From positions 310,001 to 374,000 of the forward strand of contig NZ_SUMB01000007.1 in the NCBI RefSeq assembly GCF_005048155.1: a DNA stretch of 64,000 bases, written 5' to 3'. The number at the start of each line of letters is the position of its first letter. Position 1 is the stretch's first letter. Of this stretch, positions 7,399-15,949 are shown piece after piece. The position numbers and the translations under genes were made by a program. The notes under the pieces were generated by a model, which saw nothing but the letters and a program-made list of their open reading frames with translations, did not search any database and was not told where the DNA came from. Source of the DNA: Streptomyces piniterrae (GTDB taxonomy: Bacteria > Actinomycetota > Actinomycetes > Streptomycetales > Streptomycetaceae).

Positions 7399-8439
7399 GT
7401 GACCTCGAAGACCTCTGCGACCTCGACGCTACGGACAACTCGATTCTCGATCCTGGACCGCTCGCGCACCATCGAGGGCGGTCCGGAGGCGGCGGCGCTG
7501 CGGGACACGGTGGCGCTCGCCCGGCGCGCCGAGGAGCTCGGCTACCACCGCTTCTGGGTCTCCGAGCACCACAGCGTGCCGGGCGTGGCGGGCTCCGCGC
7601 CCACGGTGCTGGCGGCGGCGGTGGCGTCGGCGACATCGGCCATCCGGGTCGGTACGGGCGGGGTGATGCTGCCCAACCACCGGCCGCTGGTCGTGGCGGA
7701 GCAGTTCGGTGTCCTGGAGTCGCTCTTCCCCGGCCGGATCGATATGGGGCTCGGCCGGTCGGTGGGCTTCACCGGCGGGATCCGGCGGGCGCTGGGCACG
7801 GAGAAGGACGCGACCGAGGACTTCGGTGCCCGGCTCGCCGAGCTGCTGGGCTACTTCACGGGTGCCCAGACGGTCCATCCGCAGGTGCACGCCCGGCCGG
7901 CCGAGGGGCTGAGGGTGCCCGCGTTCGTGCTGGCCACGGGCGCGGGGGCGCAGATCGCGGCGGCGGCCGGGCTGGCGCTGGTGATCGGTGACTTCCGGGC
8001 GCCGAAGAAGATGCTGGACGCCATCGACAGCTACCGTGCCGGGTTCCGGCCCTCGGCGTTTTGGGACCGCCCGTATGTGGTGATCTCCGGGACGGTGGCG
8101 GTGGCGGGCACGCGGGAGGCTGCGCGCCGGCTGCTGGTGCCGGAGGCCCGGTCGCTGGCGTATTCGCGGGTCCACGGGGTGTTTCCGCCGTTGCTGCCCG
8201 TCGCGGAGGCGCTGTCCGGTGGGGAGGGGATGTCCGCGCGGGAGCGGGGGTTCTACGAGGACGCGCTGCGCGGCCATGTGCATGGCACCGAGGACGAGGT
8301 CGCCGAGGCTCTCGGTGCCCTGATCGACCGCAGTGGCGCGGACGAGGCGCTGGTGACCACCAGTACCTCCGACCGTGCGGCGCTGCTGGAGTCGTACGAG
8401 CGGCTGGCGAGGGTGGCGGGGCTGGTGGGACGAGGCTGA
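7399..8439 (+). CDS. LLM-class flavin-dependent oxidoreductase (luciferase-like)
   Basis: About 346 residues of the luciferase-like monooxygenase fold (FMNH2- or F420-dependent). Visible blocks are FSILDRS, LGYHRFWVSEHHSVPG, IRVGTGGVMLPNHRPLVVAEQF, LFPGRIDMGLGRS, and a C-terminal GTEDEVAEALGAL regulatory-type segment. The SEHH motif and the nonprolyl cis-like GVML stretch are typical of the MsnO8/YhbW-like group. It is divergent from the methyltransferase gene, 77 nt away. The start is uncertain: AAGGGAGG lies directly against the chosen GTG, and no better spaced ATG or GTG follows. Confidence 0.85.
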   Translation: MTSKTSATSTLRTTRFSILDRSRTIEGGPEAAALRDTVALARRAEELGYHRFWVSEHHSVPGVAGSAPTVLAAAVASATSAIRVGTGGVMLPNHRPLVVAEQFGVLESLFPGRIDMGLGRSVGFTGGIRRALGTEKDATEDFGARLAELLGYFTGAQTVHPQVHARPAEGLRVPAFVLATGAGAQIAAAAGLALVIGDFRAPKKMLDAIDSYRAGFRPSAFWDRPYVVISGTVAVAGTREAARRLLVPEARSLAYSRVHGVFPPLLPVAEALSGGEGMSARERGFYEDALRGHVHGTEDEVAEALGALIDRSGADEALVTTSTSDRAALLESYERLARVAGLVGRG

Positions 8440-8494
8440 CGGGGGCCGCGGCGCGGCGCCGTCGGTGGGACGGCGCCGCTCGCGTGCCACCCGG

Positions 8495-9742
8495 TCAGAG
8501 CGCCGCGGCCGCGGGCTTCTGCATACCACGGACGGTGCGCGCGTCGACGAATTCGCCCATGGCCGTCATCTCCCACTCGCCGGAGAACTGGCGGATGAAT
8601 TTCGCCATCATCACGCCGGTGCGCGGCTCCGAGCCGGTGAGGTCGAAGCGGACGAGTTCCTCGCCGGTCTGGGCGTCGGTCAGCCGGCAGTACGCCTTGG
8701 CGACGTCGGAGAACTTCTGCCCGGAGAAGGAGTTCACGGTGAAGACCAGGCCGGTGACCTGCGGGGGCAGCCCGCCGAGGTGGACGGTGATGACCTCGTC
8801 GTCGCCGGAGCCGTCGCCGGTGAGGTTGTCGCCGGAGTGCTGGATCGCGCCGTTGAGGATCGACAGCTTGCCGAAGAAGCAGTTGTCGACCTTCTTGCGG
8901 TCCGGACCGTAGGCGATCACGGAGGCGTCCAGGTCGATGTTCTTGCCGCGGAAGGCGGGCTCCCAGCCGAGGCCCATCTTGACCGAGGTGAGGAGCGGCT
9001 GGCCGCCCTTGACCAGCGAGACCGTCTGGTTCTTCTGGAGGTTTACGCGGCCCTTGTCGAGGTTGACCTTGCCGAGGGACGGGAACCCGGGGGCGGGCTC
9101 GGTGGGAGTGGCGGGCTGGGCGGCGGGGGCGGGAGGTGCCGCTGCCTGCGGCGGGGCGGCCGGCGCGGGGGCCGGCGCGGCCGGGGGAGCGGCGGGTGCC
9201 TGCGGTGTCGGAGGCGCCTGCGGGGCGGCGGCGGCCGGTTCCTCGTCCACGGAGACGCCGAAGTCGGTGGCGATCCCGGCCAGGCCGTTGGCGTAGCCCT
9301 GGCCGACGGCGCGGACCTTCCAGGCGCCGTTGCGGCGGTAGATCTCCATGACGACCAGCGCGGTTTCCGTGCCGAGGCGCGGCGGGGTGAAGGAGGCGAT
9401 GACGCTGCCGTTGTCGGCGTCGCGGACGGTGCCGGTCGGCTCGGTGCCGGCGAAGGTCGCGCCGGGGGCGTCGAGGCTGGCGGTGACCACGACCTTCTGG
9501 ATGTCGTCGGGCACCGCCGCGGTGTCCACGGTGATGGTGTCGCCGGTGCCGCCGGCCGCGGCGGTGTGCGCCACGCCGGGGCCGCTGGGCTGGTTGTAGA
9601 ACACGAAGTCGTCGTCGGAGCGCACCTTGCCGTCAGCGGTGAGCAGCAGGCCCGACACGTCCAGCCGCACGGGGGCGGTGACGTCCACCGCCACCCGCGC
9701 GGCGGTGAGCGGGAGGTTCGAGCCAGGAGTCATAGCGGTCAT
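8495..9742 (-). CDS. Tandem TerD-domain protein (tellurium resistance family)
   Basis: 415 residues. Two TerD-type calcium-binding domains (about 5-165 and 240-405) are joined by a Pro/Ala-rich linker of roughly 70 residues. The first has FVFYNQPSGPG and TALVVMEIYRRNGAWKVRAVGQGY. The second has GLGWEPAF, IDLDASV, HSGDNLTGDGSGDDEVI and VNSFSGQKFSDV, with the acidic loop that binds Ca2+. TerD proteins act at the cytoplasmic face of the membrane in stress and phage or tellurite responses. The second domain is more canonical than the first. MTAM and MTPG 9 nt apart are both possible starts; neither has a strong ribosome site. Confidence 0.88.
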   Translation of the reverse strand: MTAMTPGSNLPLTAARVAVDVTAPVRLDVSGLLLTADGKVRSDDDFVFYNQPSGPGVAHTAAAGGTGDTITVDTAAVPDDIQKVVVTASLDAPGATFAGTEPTGTVRDADNGSVIASFTPPRLGTETALVVMEIYRRNGAWKVRAVGQGYANGLAGIATDFGVSVDEEPAAAAPQAPPTPQAPAAPPAAPAPAPAAPPQAAAPPAPAAQPATPTEPAPGFPSLGKVNLDKGRVNLQKNQTVSLVKGGQPLLTSVKMGLGWEPAFRGKNIDLDASVIAYGPDRKKVDNCFFGKLSILNGAIQHSGDNLTGDGSGDDEVITVHLGGLPPQVTGLVFTVNSFSGQKFSDVAKAYCRLTDAQTGEELVRFDLTGSEPRTGVMMAKFIRQFSGEWEMTAMGEFVDARTVRGMQKPAAAAL

Positions 9743-9849
9743 GCCAGCAGTAACGAACGGCCGGCTTTTGCGGTTCCATTACCCGCACGCGGATGGCCGC
9801 CCGGTTCCGAGGGCGGTCCGGGGGCGGAAACAGCCCCGGACCGGCTCGT

Positions 9850-10122
9850 TCAGCGGCGTTCGCGCGAGTTGCCGAAGAGCAGTCGGTAGACGATCAGCAG
9901 GACCAGGGCGCCGGCGATGGCGGCCACCCACATGGACGGGTCGTAGAAGTTCTTCGGGATGGGGCGGTCCAGGAACTTGGTGGACAGCCAGCCGCCGATG
10001 AAGGACCCGGCGATGCCGATCAGTGTGGTGCCGACGAGCCCGCCCGGGTCCCGTCCCGGCAGCAGGACCTTGGCGATGACGCCCGCGATCAGCCCCAGTA
10101 CGAGCCAGCTGACGATGCCCAT
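9850..10122 (-). CDS. GlsB/YeaQ/YmgE family membrane protein
   Basis: 90 residues with three hydrophobic segments (residues about 4-22, 30-48 and 64-84). The glycine-rich motif VGTTLIGIAGSFIGGWL is typical of the transglycosylase-associated family, which is induced by general stress. GAGGAACGCATC precedes the ATG; the upstream in-frame extension is basic and unlike the family. It may be stress-induced like its TerD neighbour. Biochemical function is unknown. Confidence 0.87.
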   Translation of the reverse strand: MGIVSWLVLGLIAGVIAKVLLPGRDPGGLVGTTLIGIAGSFIGGWLSTKFLDRPIPKNFYDPSMWVAAIAGALVLLIVYRLLFGNSRERR

Positions 10123-10212
10123 GATGCGTTCCTCGTTCCTGCGCGGGATTGGTACTACAGACGAGGACGCGGACCGGACGGTACGGGTTCCGCGAGGTGG
10201 CATGGCCCACGT

Positions 10213-11046
10213 TCAGTGGGGCCACTGGGGCGGGTCGGTGCAGAAGGCGCCGCCGAGGTGGGCGTGTTCGGGGTCGTCCGGGTCCAGTTCGCCGTGCGCG
10301 GCGACGAGTTCGGCGGCGTACGGCTCGGAGTCGTCCTGCGGTTCGTACCCCAGGGCGCGGGCGGTCGACAGGTCCCACCACAGGCGGGTGTTGGCCGAGG
10401 AGCCGTGGACGACGGTGTGGCCGACGTCCGGCGCGGTGAGCGCGGCGTGCAGCAGCCGCGCGCAGTCGGCCGGGCTCAGCCAGATCGACAGCATCCGCAC
10501 CGATGTCGGCCGGGGGAAGCAGGAGCCGATACGGATCGAGACGGTCTCGATGCCGTGCAGGTCCCAGTAGAGCGAGGCGAGGTCCTCGCCGAACCCTTTG
10601 GAGAGGCCGTAGTAGGTGTCCGGGCGGTGGGGTGTGTCGACGGGGATCGCGGCGGAGCCGTCCGCTGGGCGGGGCGTGAAGCCGACGGCGTGGTTGGAGG
10701 AGGCGAAGACGACCCTGCGTACGCCTTCTTCGCGGGCGGCTTCGTAGAGGTGGTAGGTGCCCTCGATGTTGGCCCGGAGGATTTTCTCGAAGGGTGCCTC
10801 CAGGGAGATTCCGGCCAGATGGATGATCGCGTCGACGTCGCGTACCGCCTCGCGCAGCGCCTTGCGGTCGGCCAGATCGGCGGTGATGACGTCCGGTTCG
10901 CCGGCTGCGTTCTCGCTGGTTCGGCGGTCGACGGGCCGCCGGTCGAAGAGCCGGAGCCGGTATCCGTAGGGCGGCAGCAGCTCGCGCATCAGGGTGCCCA
11001 TGCCTCCGGCGGCGCCGGTGAGCAGGACGGTGCGGGGTGCGGTCAT
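10213..11046 (-). CDS. udh: NAD-dependent uronate dehydrogenase-like SDR
   Basis: 277 residues, extended/atypical SDR. The Rossmann motif is TGAAGGMG, the catalytic Ser-Tyr-Lys is seen as ASSNHAVGF and YYGLSKGFGED, and NAD-specific residues follow in LRLFDRRP. The ASSNHAVG and SCFPRPTSVRML segments are characteristic of uronate dehydrogenases, which oxidise galacturonate or glucuronate to the aldaro-lactone. The divergent neighbour encodes the dehydratase acting two steps later, supporting this role. GGAGGAGT precedes the ATG at 11046. A palindrome in the shared upstream region (11229) is a candidate operator. Confidence 0.8.
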   Translation of the reverse strand: MTAPRTVLLTGAAGGMGTLMRELLPPYGYRLRLFDRRPVDRRTSENAAGEPDVITADLADRKALREAVRDVDAIIHLAGISLEAPFEKILRANIEGTYHLYEAAREEGVRRVVFASSNHAVGFTPRPADGSAAIPVDTPHRPDTYYGLSKGFGEDLASLYWDLHGIETVSIRIGSCFPRPTSVRMLSIWLSPADCARLLHAALTAPDVGHTVVHGSSANTRLWWDLSTARALGYEPQDDSEPYAAELVAAHGELDPDDPEHAHLGGAFCTDPPQWPH

Positions 11047-11228
11047 GGGGACTCCTCCGGCCGAACGGCAAGGCTGTATCCACAAACAGTATTCAGATGG
11101 ATGTACGGACGGACGACGCTAGGAAGTCGGATCGCCGCGGTCAAGACGGTTGAACGACCGGGTAAATCCCCTTGTCGCACGGCAGTTGTGCGTCCTTGAC
11201 CGGTGCGGGACGGCTGCCCTAGCGTGGT

Positions 11229-11244
11229 CATGTTCAGGAACATG
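11229..11244. promoter_or_regulatory. Perfect palindrome between udh and kdgD, candidate operator
   Basis: CATGTTC-ag-GAACATG lies 60 nt before the kdgD start and 182 nt before the udh start. Its half-site TGTTC resembles the CGTTC/GAACG repeat beside the IclR gene at 19.05 kb, so it may be an operator for that IclR-family protein. Confidence 0.45.
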
Positions 11245-11303
11245 GACTCTGATCAGAAATATGCACGGTTCAAGCATGCGCGGCATGTCATCAGGGAGAG
11301 CCC

Positions 11304-12272
11304 GTGACCGCACCCCCTTCCCCGGCCACCGCCGGGCGGCACCCCCAGCTCGCCGAACGCCTCGACGGACTGCTGTTCTTCCCCGTGACCGCGTACGCGC
11401 CGGACGGTGCCCCGGACCTGGCGGCCTTCCGCGCCCATGTGCGGGCCGGGATCGACGCGGGCGCGGCCGCCGTCTTCGCCTGCTGCGGCACCGGTGAGTT
11501 CCACGCGCTCACCCCCGAGGAGTTCGCCGACTGCGTGGCCGCCGCGGTGGAAGAGGCCGCCGGCCGCGTCCCGGTGGTCGCCGGTACGGGCTACGGCACC
11601 GCGCTCGCCGTCCGGTTCGCCGGGCTCGCCCAGGAGGCGGGCGCCGACGGGCTGCTCGCCATGCCGCCCTACCTGGTCGTCGCCGGACAGGACGGACTGC
11701 TGCGGCACTACGCCGAACTCGCCGCCGCCACCCCGCTTCCCGTCATCGTCTACCAGCGCGACAACGCCGTCTTCGAACCGGCCACCGTCGTCGCGCTCGC
11801 CAGGACCCCGGGCATCATCGGCCTCAAGGACGGCCTGGGGGACCTGGATCTGCTCCAGCGCATCATCAGCGCGGTGCGCAGCGAGGCCGCGGACGAGAAG
11901 TTCCTGTACTTCAACGGCCTGCCCACGGCGGAACTCACCGGCCCCGCCTACCTGGGCCTGGGCGTCCGCCGCTACTCCTCCGCCGTCTTCGCCTTCGCCC
12001 CCGAGATCGCCCTCGCCTTCCACCGGGCGCTGAACACCGGCGACCAGGCCACCGTCGGCCGGCTCCTGGACGGCTTCTACCGGCCGCTGGTCGAGCTGCG
12101 CAAGCGGGGTCACGGCTATGCCGTTTCGCTGGTCAAGGCCGGTGTGCGGCTGCGCGGTCTGGACGTCGGCGGGGTGCGGCCGCCGCTCGGCGAACCGGCC
12201 CCGGCGCATGTCCAGGAGCTCGCCGCACTGATCGAGCGCGGCCTGGCCCTCGTGCGAGGCGGCGGCGACTGA
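11304..12272 (+). CDS. kdgD: 5-dehydro-4-deoxyglucarate dehydratase
   Basis: 322 residues of the DHDPS/NAL superfamily. It converts 5-dehydro-4-deoxy-D-glucarate to alpha-ketoglutarate semialdehyde, CO2 and water. Visible are FFPVTAY, the GTGEF motif (family GTTGE position), VIVYQRDN (the Tyr) and the Schiff-base lysine in IIGLKDGLGD; the YQRDN and KDGxGD forms are the KdgD signature rather than DapA. The GTG start has GGGAGAG upstream. It overlaps the following gene by one base (TGATG), so the two are translationally coupled. The product feeds the aldehyde dehydrogenase at 19.2 kb. Confidence 0.87.
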   Translation: MTAPPSPATAGRHPQLAERLDGLLFFPVTAYAPDGAPDLAAFRAHVRAGIDAGAAAVFACCGTGEFHALTPEEFADCVAAAVEEAAGRVPVVAGTGYGTALAVRFAGLAQEAGADGLLAMPPYLVVAGQDGLLRHYAELAAATPLPVIVYQRDNAVFEPATVVALARTPGIIGLKDGLGDLDLLQRIISAVRSEAADEKFLYFNGLPTAELTGPAYLGLGVRRYSSAVFAFAPEIALAFHRALNTGDQATVGRLLDGFYRPLVELRKRGHGYAVSLVKAGVRLRGLDVGGVRPPLGEPAPAHVQELAALIERGLALVRGGGD

Positions 12273-13486
12273 TGCGTACCGCCGCGTTCCTCTACCCGTG
12301 GGACGTCGTCGGTGATCCGGACGCCGCGGGCCGCGTCGCCGACCTGGGCGTCCACCAGGTCACCCTGGCCTCCGCCTACCACTCCACCCGCGCCCTCACC
12401 CCGCGCCACCCCCGCCACCGCATCGTCACCGCCCGGCACTCCGCCGTGCTGTACCCGCCGGACGCCGCCCGCTGGGCGGGCCGGGCGCTGCGGCCGTACG
12501 CCCAGGACTGGGTCGAGGGCGAGGACCCCTTCGGGGCGGCCGCGCGGGCGCTGGCCGACGGCGGTCTGGAGGTGCATACATGGGTCGTGCTGGCGCACAA
12601 CTCCCGGCTCGGCGCCGAGCATCCGTCCGCCGTCGTCCGCAACGCGTACGGCGATCCGTACCCGTGGGCGCCGTGCATCGCCCGCCCCGAGGTGCGCGAC
12701 TACCTCGTCCGGCTCGCCGCGGAGGCCGCCGTGCGGCCCGGGGCGCGCGGTACCGAGCTGGAGTCCTGCGGCTGGTACGGGCTGGCCCATCCGCACGGCC
12801 ACGACAAGATCGGCGGCGTGCCGCTCTCCGGCGCCGCGCAGTATCTGATGTCCCTGTGCTTCTGCTCGGTGTGCGCCGAGGGGTATGCCCAACTCGGCCT
12901 GCCCGGTGGTGAGTTGAGGCATCGTGTGGTGCGGGCTCTGGAACCGTTGTGGGGGGCCGCGGCGGACCGGCCGAAGGACCGGGCGGTGGAGTGGGGCGCG
13001 GCCTCGGAGCTGCTCGGCGCGGACATCGCGGAGGTGGTGCGCGGCTGGCGGGACCGGGCCGCGCGGACTCTCCAGCGCGCGGCCGTGCGCGCCGTGCGCG
13101 ACGCGGCGGGCGGGGAGTTCCGGGTGCTGCTGCACGCCGATCCGGCCGCGCACCGCTGTGGCGCCAACGCCGGGGTGGACCCGGCGGACGTCCTGTCGCA
13201 CGCCGACGGCGTCGTCGTCCCGTGCACCGGTGACGACGCGGCGCGTGCCGACGCCCTCGGACCGTTCGCGGACCGCGGGCGCGACCACGGCGCGACCGTC
13301 GCCGCCAATCTCACCGTCGTCTCCGGCCTGGGCGGCAGCCCCGGCACCCTCGCCGCCGACGCCGCGCACGCCGCGTCGCTGGGTGCGAACGCACTGCGGC
13401 TCTACCACGCGGGCCTGGCGAGCGACCGCGACCTGACCGCCGTACGGGCCGCGCTCCGCGACACCGGGGGCAGCACCGCGCGCTGA
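12272..13486 (+). CDS. Unknown protein coupled to kdgD, possible TIM-barrel glycosidase-like
   Basis: 404 residues with no signal peptide or membrane segment, starting at the ATG that overlaps the kdgD stop. Alternating strand/helix pattern and segments such as LEVHTWVVLAHN, ELESCGWYG and ANLTVVSGL suggest a (beta/alpha)8 barrel like a glycoside hydrolase, and CFCSVC could bind a metal. I do not recognise a named family. Coupling to kdgD suggests a role in uronate or aldarate catabolism, for example lactone or oligouronate processing. The last 85 nt overlap the convergent sortase gene. Confidence 0.75.
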   Translation: MRTAAFLYPWDVVGDPDAAGRVADLGVHQVTLASAYHSTRALTPRHPRHRIVTARHSAVLYPPDAARWAGRALRPYAQDWVEGEDPFGAAARALADGGLEVHTWVVLAHNSRLGAEHPSAVVRNAYGDPYPWAPCIARPEVRDYLVRLAAEAAVRPGARGTELESCGWYGLAHPHGHDKIGGVPLSGAAQYLMSLCFCSVCAEGYAQLGLPGGELRHRVVRALEPLWGAAADRPKDRAVEWGAASELLGADIAEVVRGWRDRAARTLQRAAVRAVRDAAGGEFRVLLHADPAAHRCGANAGVDPADVLSHADGVVVPCTGDDAARADALGPFADRGRDHGATVAANLTVVSGLGGSPGTLAADAAHAASLGANALRLYHAGLASDRDLTAVRAALRDTGGSTAR

Positions 13487-14220
13487 AACAGCCCGGCCTG
13501 CCGCGTCGGCCCGGCCGGTGCGGTGGGTGTGGCCGGTGTGGCGGGCTTCGCCGCGGCCGCGCCCCTGGTGCCGGTGAGATGCGCGAAGACCACGACATTG
13601 CCGAGGTATTCCTGCTTGTCCGTGTCGTAGCCGCCGCCGCAGGTGATCAGGCGGAGTTCGGGCCGGTCGGCCTGCCCGTAGACCTTGTCGTCCGGGAAGT
13701 TGTCGCCCTCGTAGACCTCGACCGCGTCGACGGTGAAGACCGCCGTACGGCCGTCCTTGCGGAGGATCTCGACGGGGACGTTCTTCCGCAGGGAGCCGAG
13801 GTTGTAGAAGACGGCGGGCCCGGCGTGGCTGTCGACGTGCCCGGCCACCAGAGCGGTGCCGCGGGCCCCGGGGGCCGTGCCGTCCTTGTACCAGCCGGCC
13901 AGGTTCCTGGTCGCGTCCGGCGGTACGTCGAGGCTGCCGTCCGCGGCCAGGCCCAGCCCCATCAGGGGTGCGTCGATCTCCGCTGACGGCACGGTGACAC
14001 GTACCGGATCCGAGGCGGGCAGCGGCGGGATGGCCGGCACCTGGGGCACCGCCGGCCGGGCGACCGCCGGGCCCGCACCGAACCCCTGGGCGGCGGACGG
14101 CTGCGGCGGAGTGCGGGTCTCGGTCCCGTGGACGATCAGCCAGAGCCCGGTGACCAGCGCGAGCGCCGTGACGCCGGCTATGACACTGCTCTCCCCGCGG
14201 TCGCGGCTGCGGTTTCCCAT
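13402..14220 (-). CDS. Class F sortase
   Basis: 272 residues. An N-terminal membrane segment (about 12-32) and a Pro-rich spacer precede the sortase domain. The catalytic His is in LVAGHVDS and the Cys in LITCGG. The Arg expected shortly before the last strand is not obvious (EYLGNVVVF), so activity is uncertain. Class F sortases anchor surface proteins to peptidoglycan; the adjacent surface protein is a possible partner. The ATG at 14220 has GGGAGGAG at good spacing. The C-terminal 40-50 residues (Pro/Ala, then Arg-rich) run into the convergent gene, an 85-nt overlap. Confidence 0.82.
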   Translation of the reverse strand: MGNRSRDRGESSVIAGVTALALVTGLWLIVHGTETRTPPQPSAAQGFGAGPAVARPAVPQVPAIPPLPASDPVRVTVPSAEIDAPLMGLGLAADGSLDVPPDATRNLAGWYKDGTAPGARGTALVAGHVDSHAGPAVFYNLGSLRKNVPVEILRKDGRTAVFTVDAVEVYEGDNFPDDKVYGQADRPELRLITCGGGYDTDKQEYLGNVVVFAHLTGTRGAAAAKPATPATPTAPAGPTRQAGLFQRAVLPPVSRSAARTAVRSRSLARPAW

Positions 14221-14336
14221 CGTGCGCACTCCTCCCGGGAAGCGGGGATCGGTCCGCGGCCCGGCCTCCCGGGTGCGGCATGGCCGGGAGACCGGGCCCG
14301 TGGACGCTCACGGCGGACCGGACGTGGCCGGTCTCC

Positions 14337-14912
14337 TCAGGGGCGGCCCCCCTCGCGACGGTGGCGCATCACCCAGATGCCACCGGCCACCGCCGCCATC
14401 AGCATGGCCGCGCCCGCGGCGAGCTCGGTGCCGCTGGAGCTCTCGGTGCCCACACCGGTCTTCGCCTTGCCCTTGGGAGCCGGTGTGGCGCTGCTGCTCG
14501 CCGTGGCCGCCGGGCCGCCGCCGCCCATGGCCGCGCCTCTGGCGCCGCCGTGGATGCCGGCCTTGACGACGCCGATGGTGCCGGTGATGTCCTTGCCGTG
14601 GGAACACGCGCCGCCGATGCCGTAGTTACCGGGCCGGGTGCCGTACGGAATCCGCAGCGAGCCCTGTACGTTCCCGGAGTGTGCCCGGCCCTTGGCGGCG
14701 AGCCGGACGGTGCCGGCCCCCAGCGAGCTGGCGTCGACCCTGGCCGTGCCGTGTCGGCAGGCGCTGCTGGTCAGACTGACCGTGCTGCCCGCCCTGGCCG
14801 TGCCGGGGGAGACCTCGATGGTGCCGAAGTCGCCGGCGAACGCCGCGGTGGTGGACAGCCCGAGCGCGGCGACGGACAGCGCGGCACCGGTGAGAACTCG
14901 ACTGGAACGCAT
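14337..14912 (-). CDS. Secreted, C-terminally membrane-anchored surface protein
   Basis: 191 residues. A signal peptide (cleavage near AFA) precedes a small beta-rich domain with two Cys (SACRHGT, GGACSHG) likely in a disulfide. A Gly/Ala/Ser linker and a C-terminal hydrophobic segment (ELAAGAAMLMAAVAGGIWVM) with RHRRE tail follow. The end looks like a sorting signal but lacks LPxTG or LAxTG, so anchoring by the neighbouring sortase is not shown. GGAGGTCGTCGCC precedes the ATG. The gene is 116 nt upstream of the sortase gene on the same strand, probably an operon. Confidence 0.78.
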   Translation of the reverse strand: MRSSRVLTGAALSVAALGLSTTAAFAGDFGTIEVSPGTARAGSTVSLTSSACRHGTARVDASSLGAGTVRLAAKGRAHSGNVQGSLRIPYGTRPGNYGIGGACSHGKDITGTIGVVKAGIHGGARGAAMGGGGPAATASSSATPAPKGKAKTGVGTESSSGTELAAGAAMLMAAVAGGIWVMRHRREGGRP

Positions 14913-15131
14913 GGCGACGACCTCCACGAAGCGCGGACCGGACACACCGCTGTGCCCCGAGAAGTCGACGGAGTTCCACGCTTCCTGATTCCGAGGTAAG
15001 CGGCCCGGCGCCCACCGAGCCTGCTGACGCGATGTCAGAACTCGCCCTGACGGACCGTGCGCCGCCCGAGATCGTCAAGAAAAGCGCAGGTCGGGTGGGG
15101 ATTTCCCGGCTCCTTCGGCGTACCGCGCCGC

Positions 15132-15866
15132 CTAGCCCGGTCGGACGAATCCGCACTCGTACGCGGCGATCACCGCCTGGGTCCGGTCTCGTACCCCCAG
15201 CTTGGCCAGCACCCCCGCGACATGGGTCTTCACCGTGGCGGGGCCGACCCCCAGCCGGCCCGCGATCTCGGCGTTGGTCAGCCCCGCCGTCATCAGCCGC
15301 AGCACGGCCCGCTCCCGCTCCGACAGCCGGGCCCGCAGCGCCCGCGCCGCGTCGTCCGCCGCCCGCTCCCCGGCATGCCGGGCGGCCAGCGCGCGGACCG
15401 CCGCCGGGAACAGCAGCGACTCGCAGCGCGCCACCAGCCGCACCGCCTGGACCAGCTCCTCCGCGCCGGACCGCTTGAGCAGAAACCCGCTGGCCCCGGC
15501 CCGCAGCGCGTCATAGACATAGGCGTCGTTCTCGAACGTCGTCACCACGATGATGCGGGGCGGCTCGGACATCCCGGCGAGCACCTGCTCGGTCGCGCGG
15601 ATACCGTCGATCTCCGGCATCCGGACGTCCATCAGCACGATGTCCGGGCGCAGTTCACGGATCAGCGGCACCGCCTCAGCGCCGGACGCGGCCTCGCCGA
15701 CCACCTCCATGTCGGCCTCGGCGCCGAGGATCGCGCGCAGCGCCGTACGCACCATCCGCTCGTCGTCGGCCAGGACGATACGCAGCGGGCGGTCGGCGCC
15801 GGCCTCGGGAGGCGCCGGTGCGCCCGTCGCGTCCGTGCTGTCGCCGTCGCCGTGCCTCGTGCTCAT
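15132..15866 (-). CDS. NarL/LuxR-type response regulator
   Basis: 244 residues. The receiver domain (about 28-145) has the acidic pair DD at 34-35, phosphoacceptor D80 (IVLMDVRMPE) and the conserved Lys in GFLLKRSG. The C-terminal LuxR helix-turn-helix (about 178-240) reads LSERERAVLRLMTAGLTNAEIAGRLGVG. It is the partner of the histidine kinase 83 nt upstream. The long in-frame extension upstream overlaps the kinase gene and is not coding. Targets are unknown; the neighbouring membrane protein is a candidate. Confidence 0.9.
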   Translation of the reverse strand: MSTRHGDGDSTDATGAPAPPEAGADRPLRIVLADDERMVRTALRAILGAEADMEVVGEAASGAEAVPLIRELRPDIVLMDVRMPEIDGIRATEQVLAGMSEPPRIIVVTTFENDAYVYDALRAGASGFLLKRSGAEELVQAVRLVARCESLLFPAAVRALAARHAGERAADDAARALRARLSERERAVLRLMTAGLTNAEIAGRLGVGPATVKTHVAGVLAKLGVRDRTQAVIAAYECGFVRPG

Positions 15867-15949
15867 GCCCTGCTCGCCCACCCTGTCACCCTGTCGTCCG
15901 TTCGCTCTCTCGTCGTGTGCCGCTGTCCGCCCGGTCGGCGGATCCCCGC

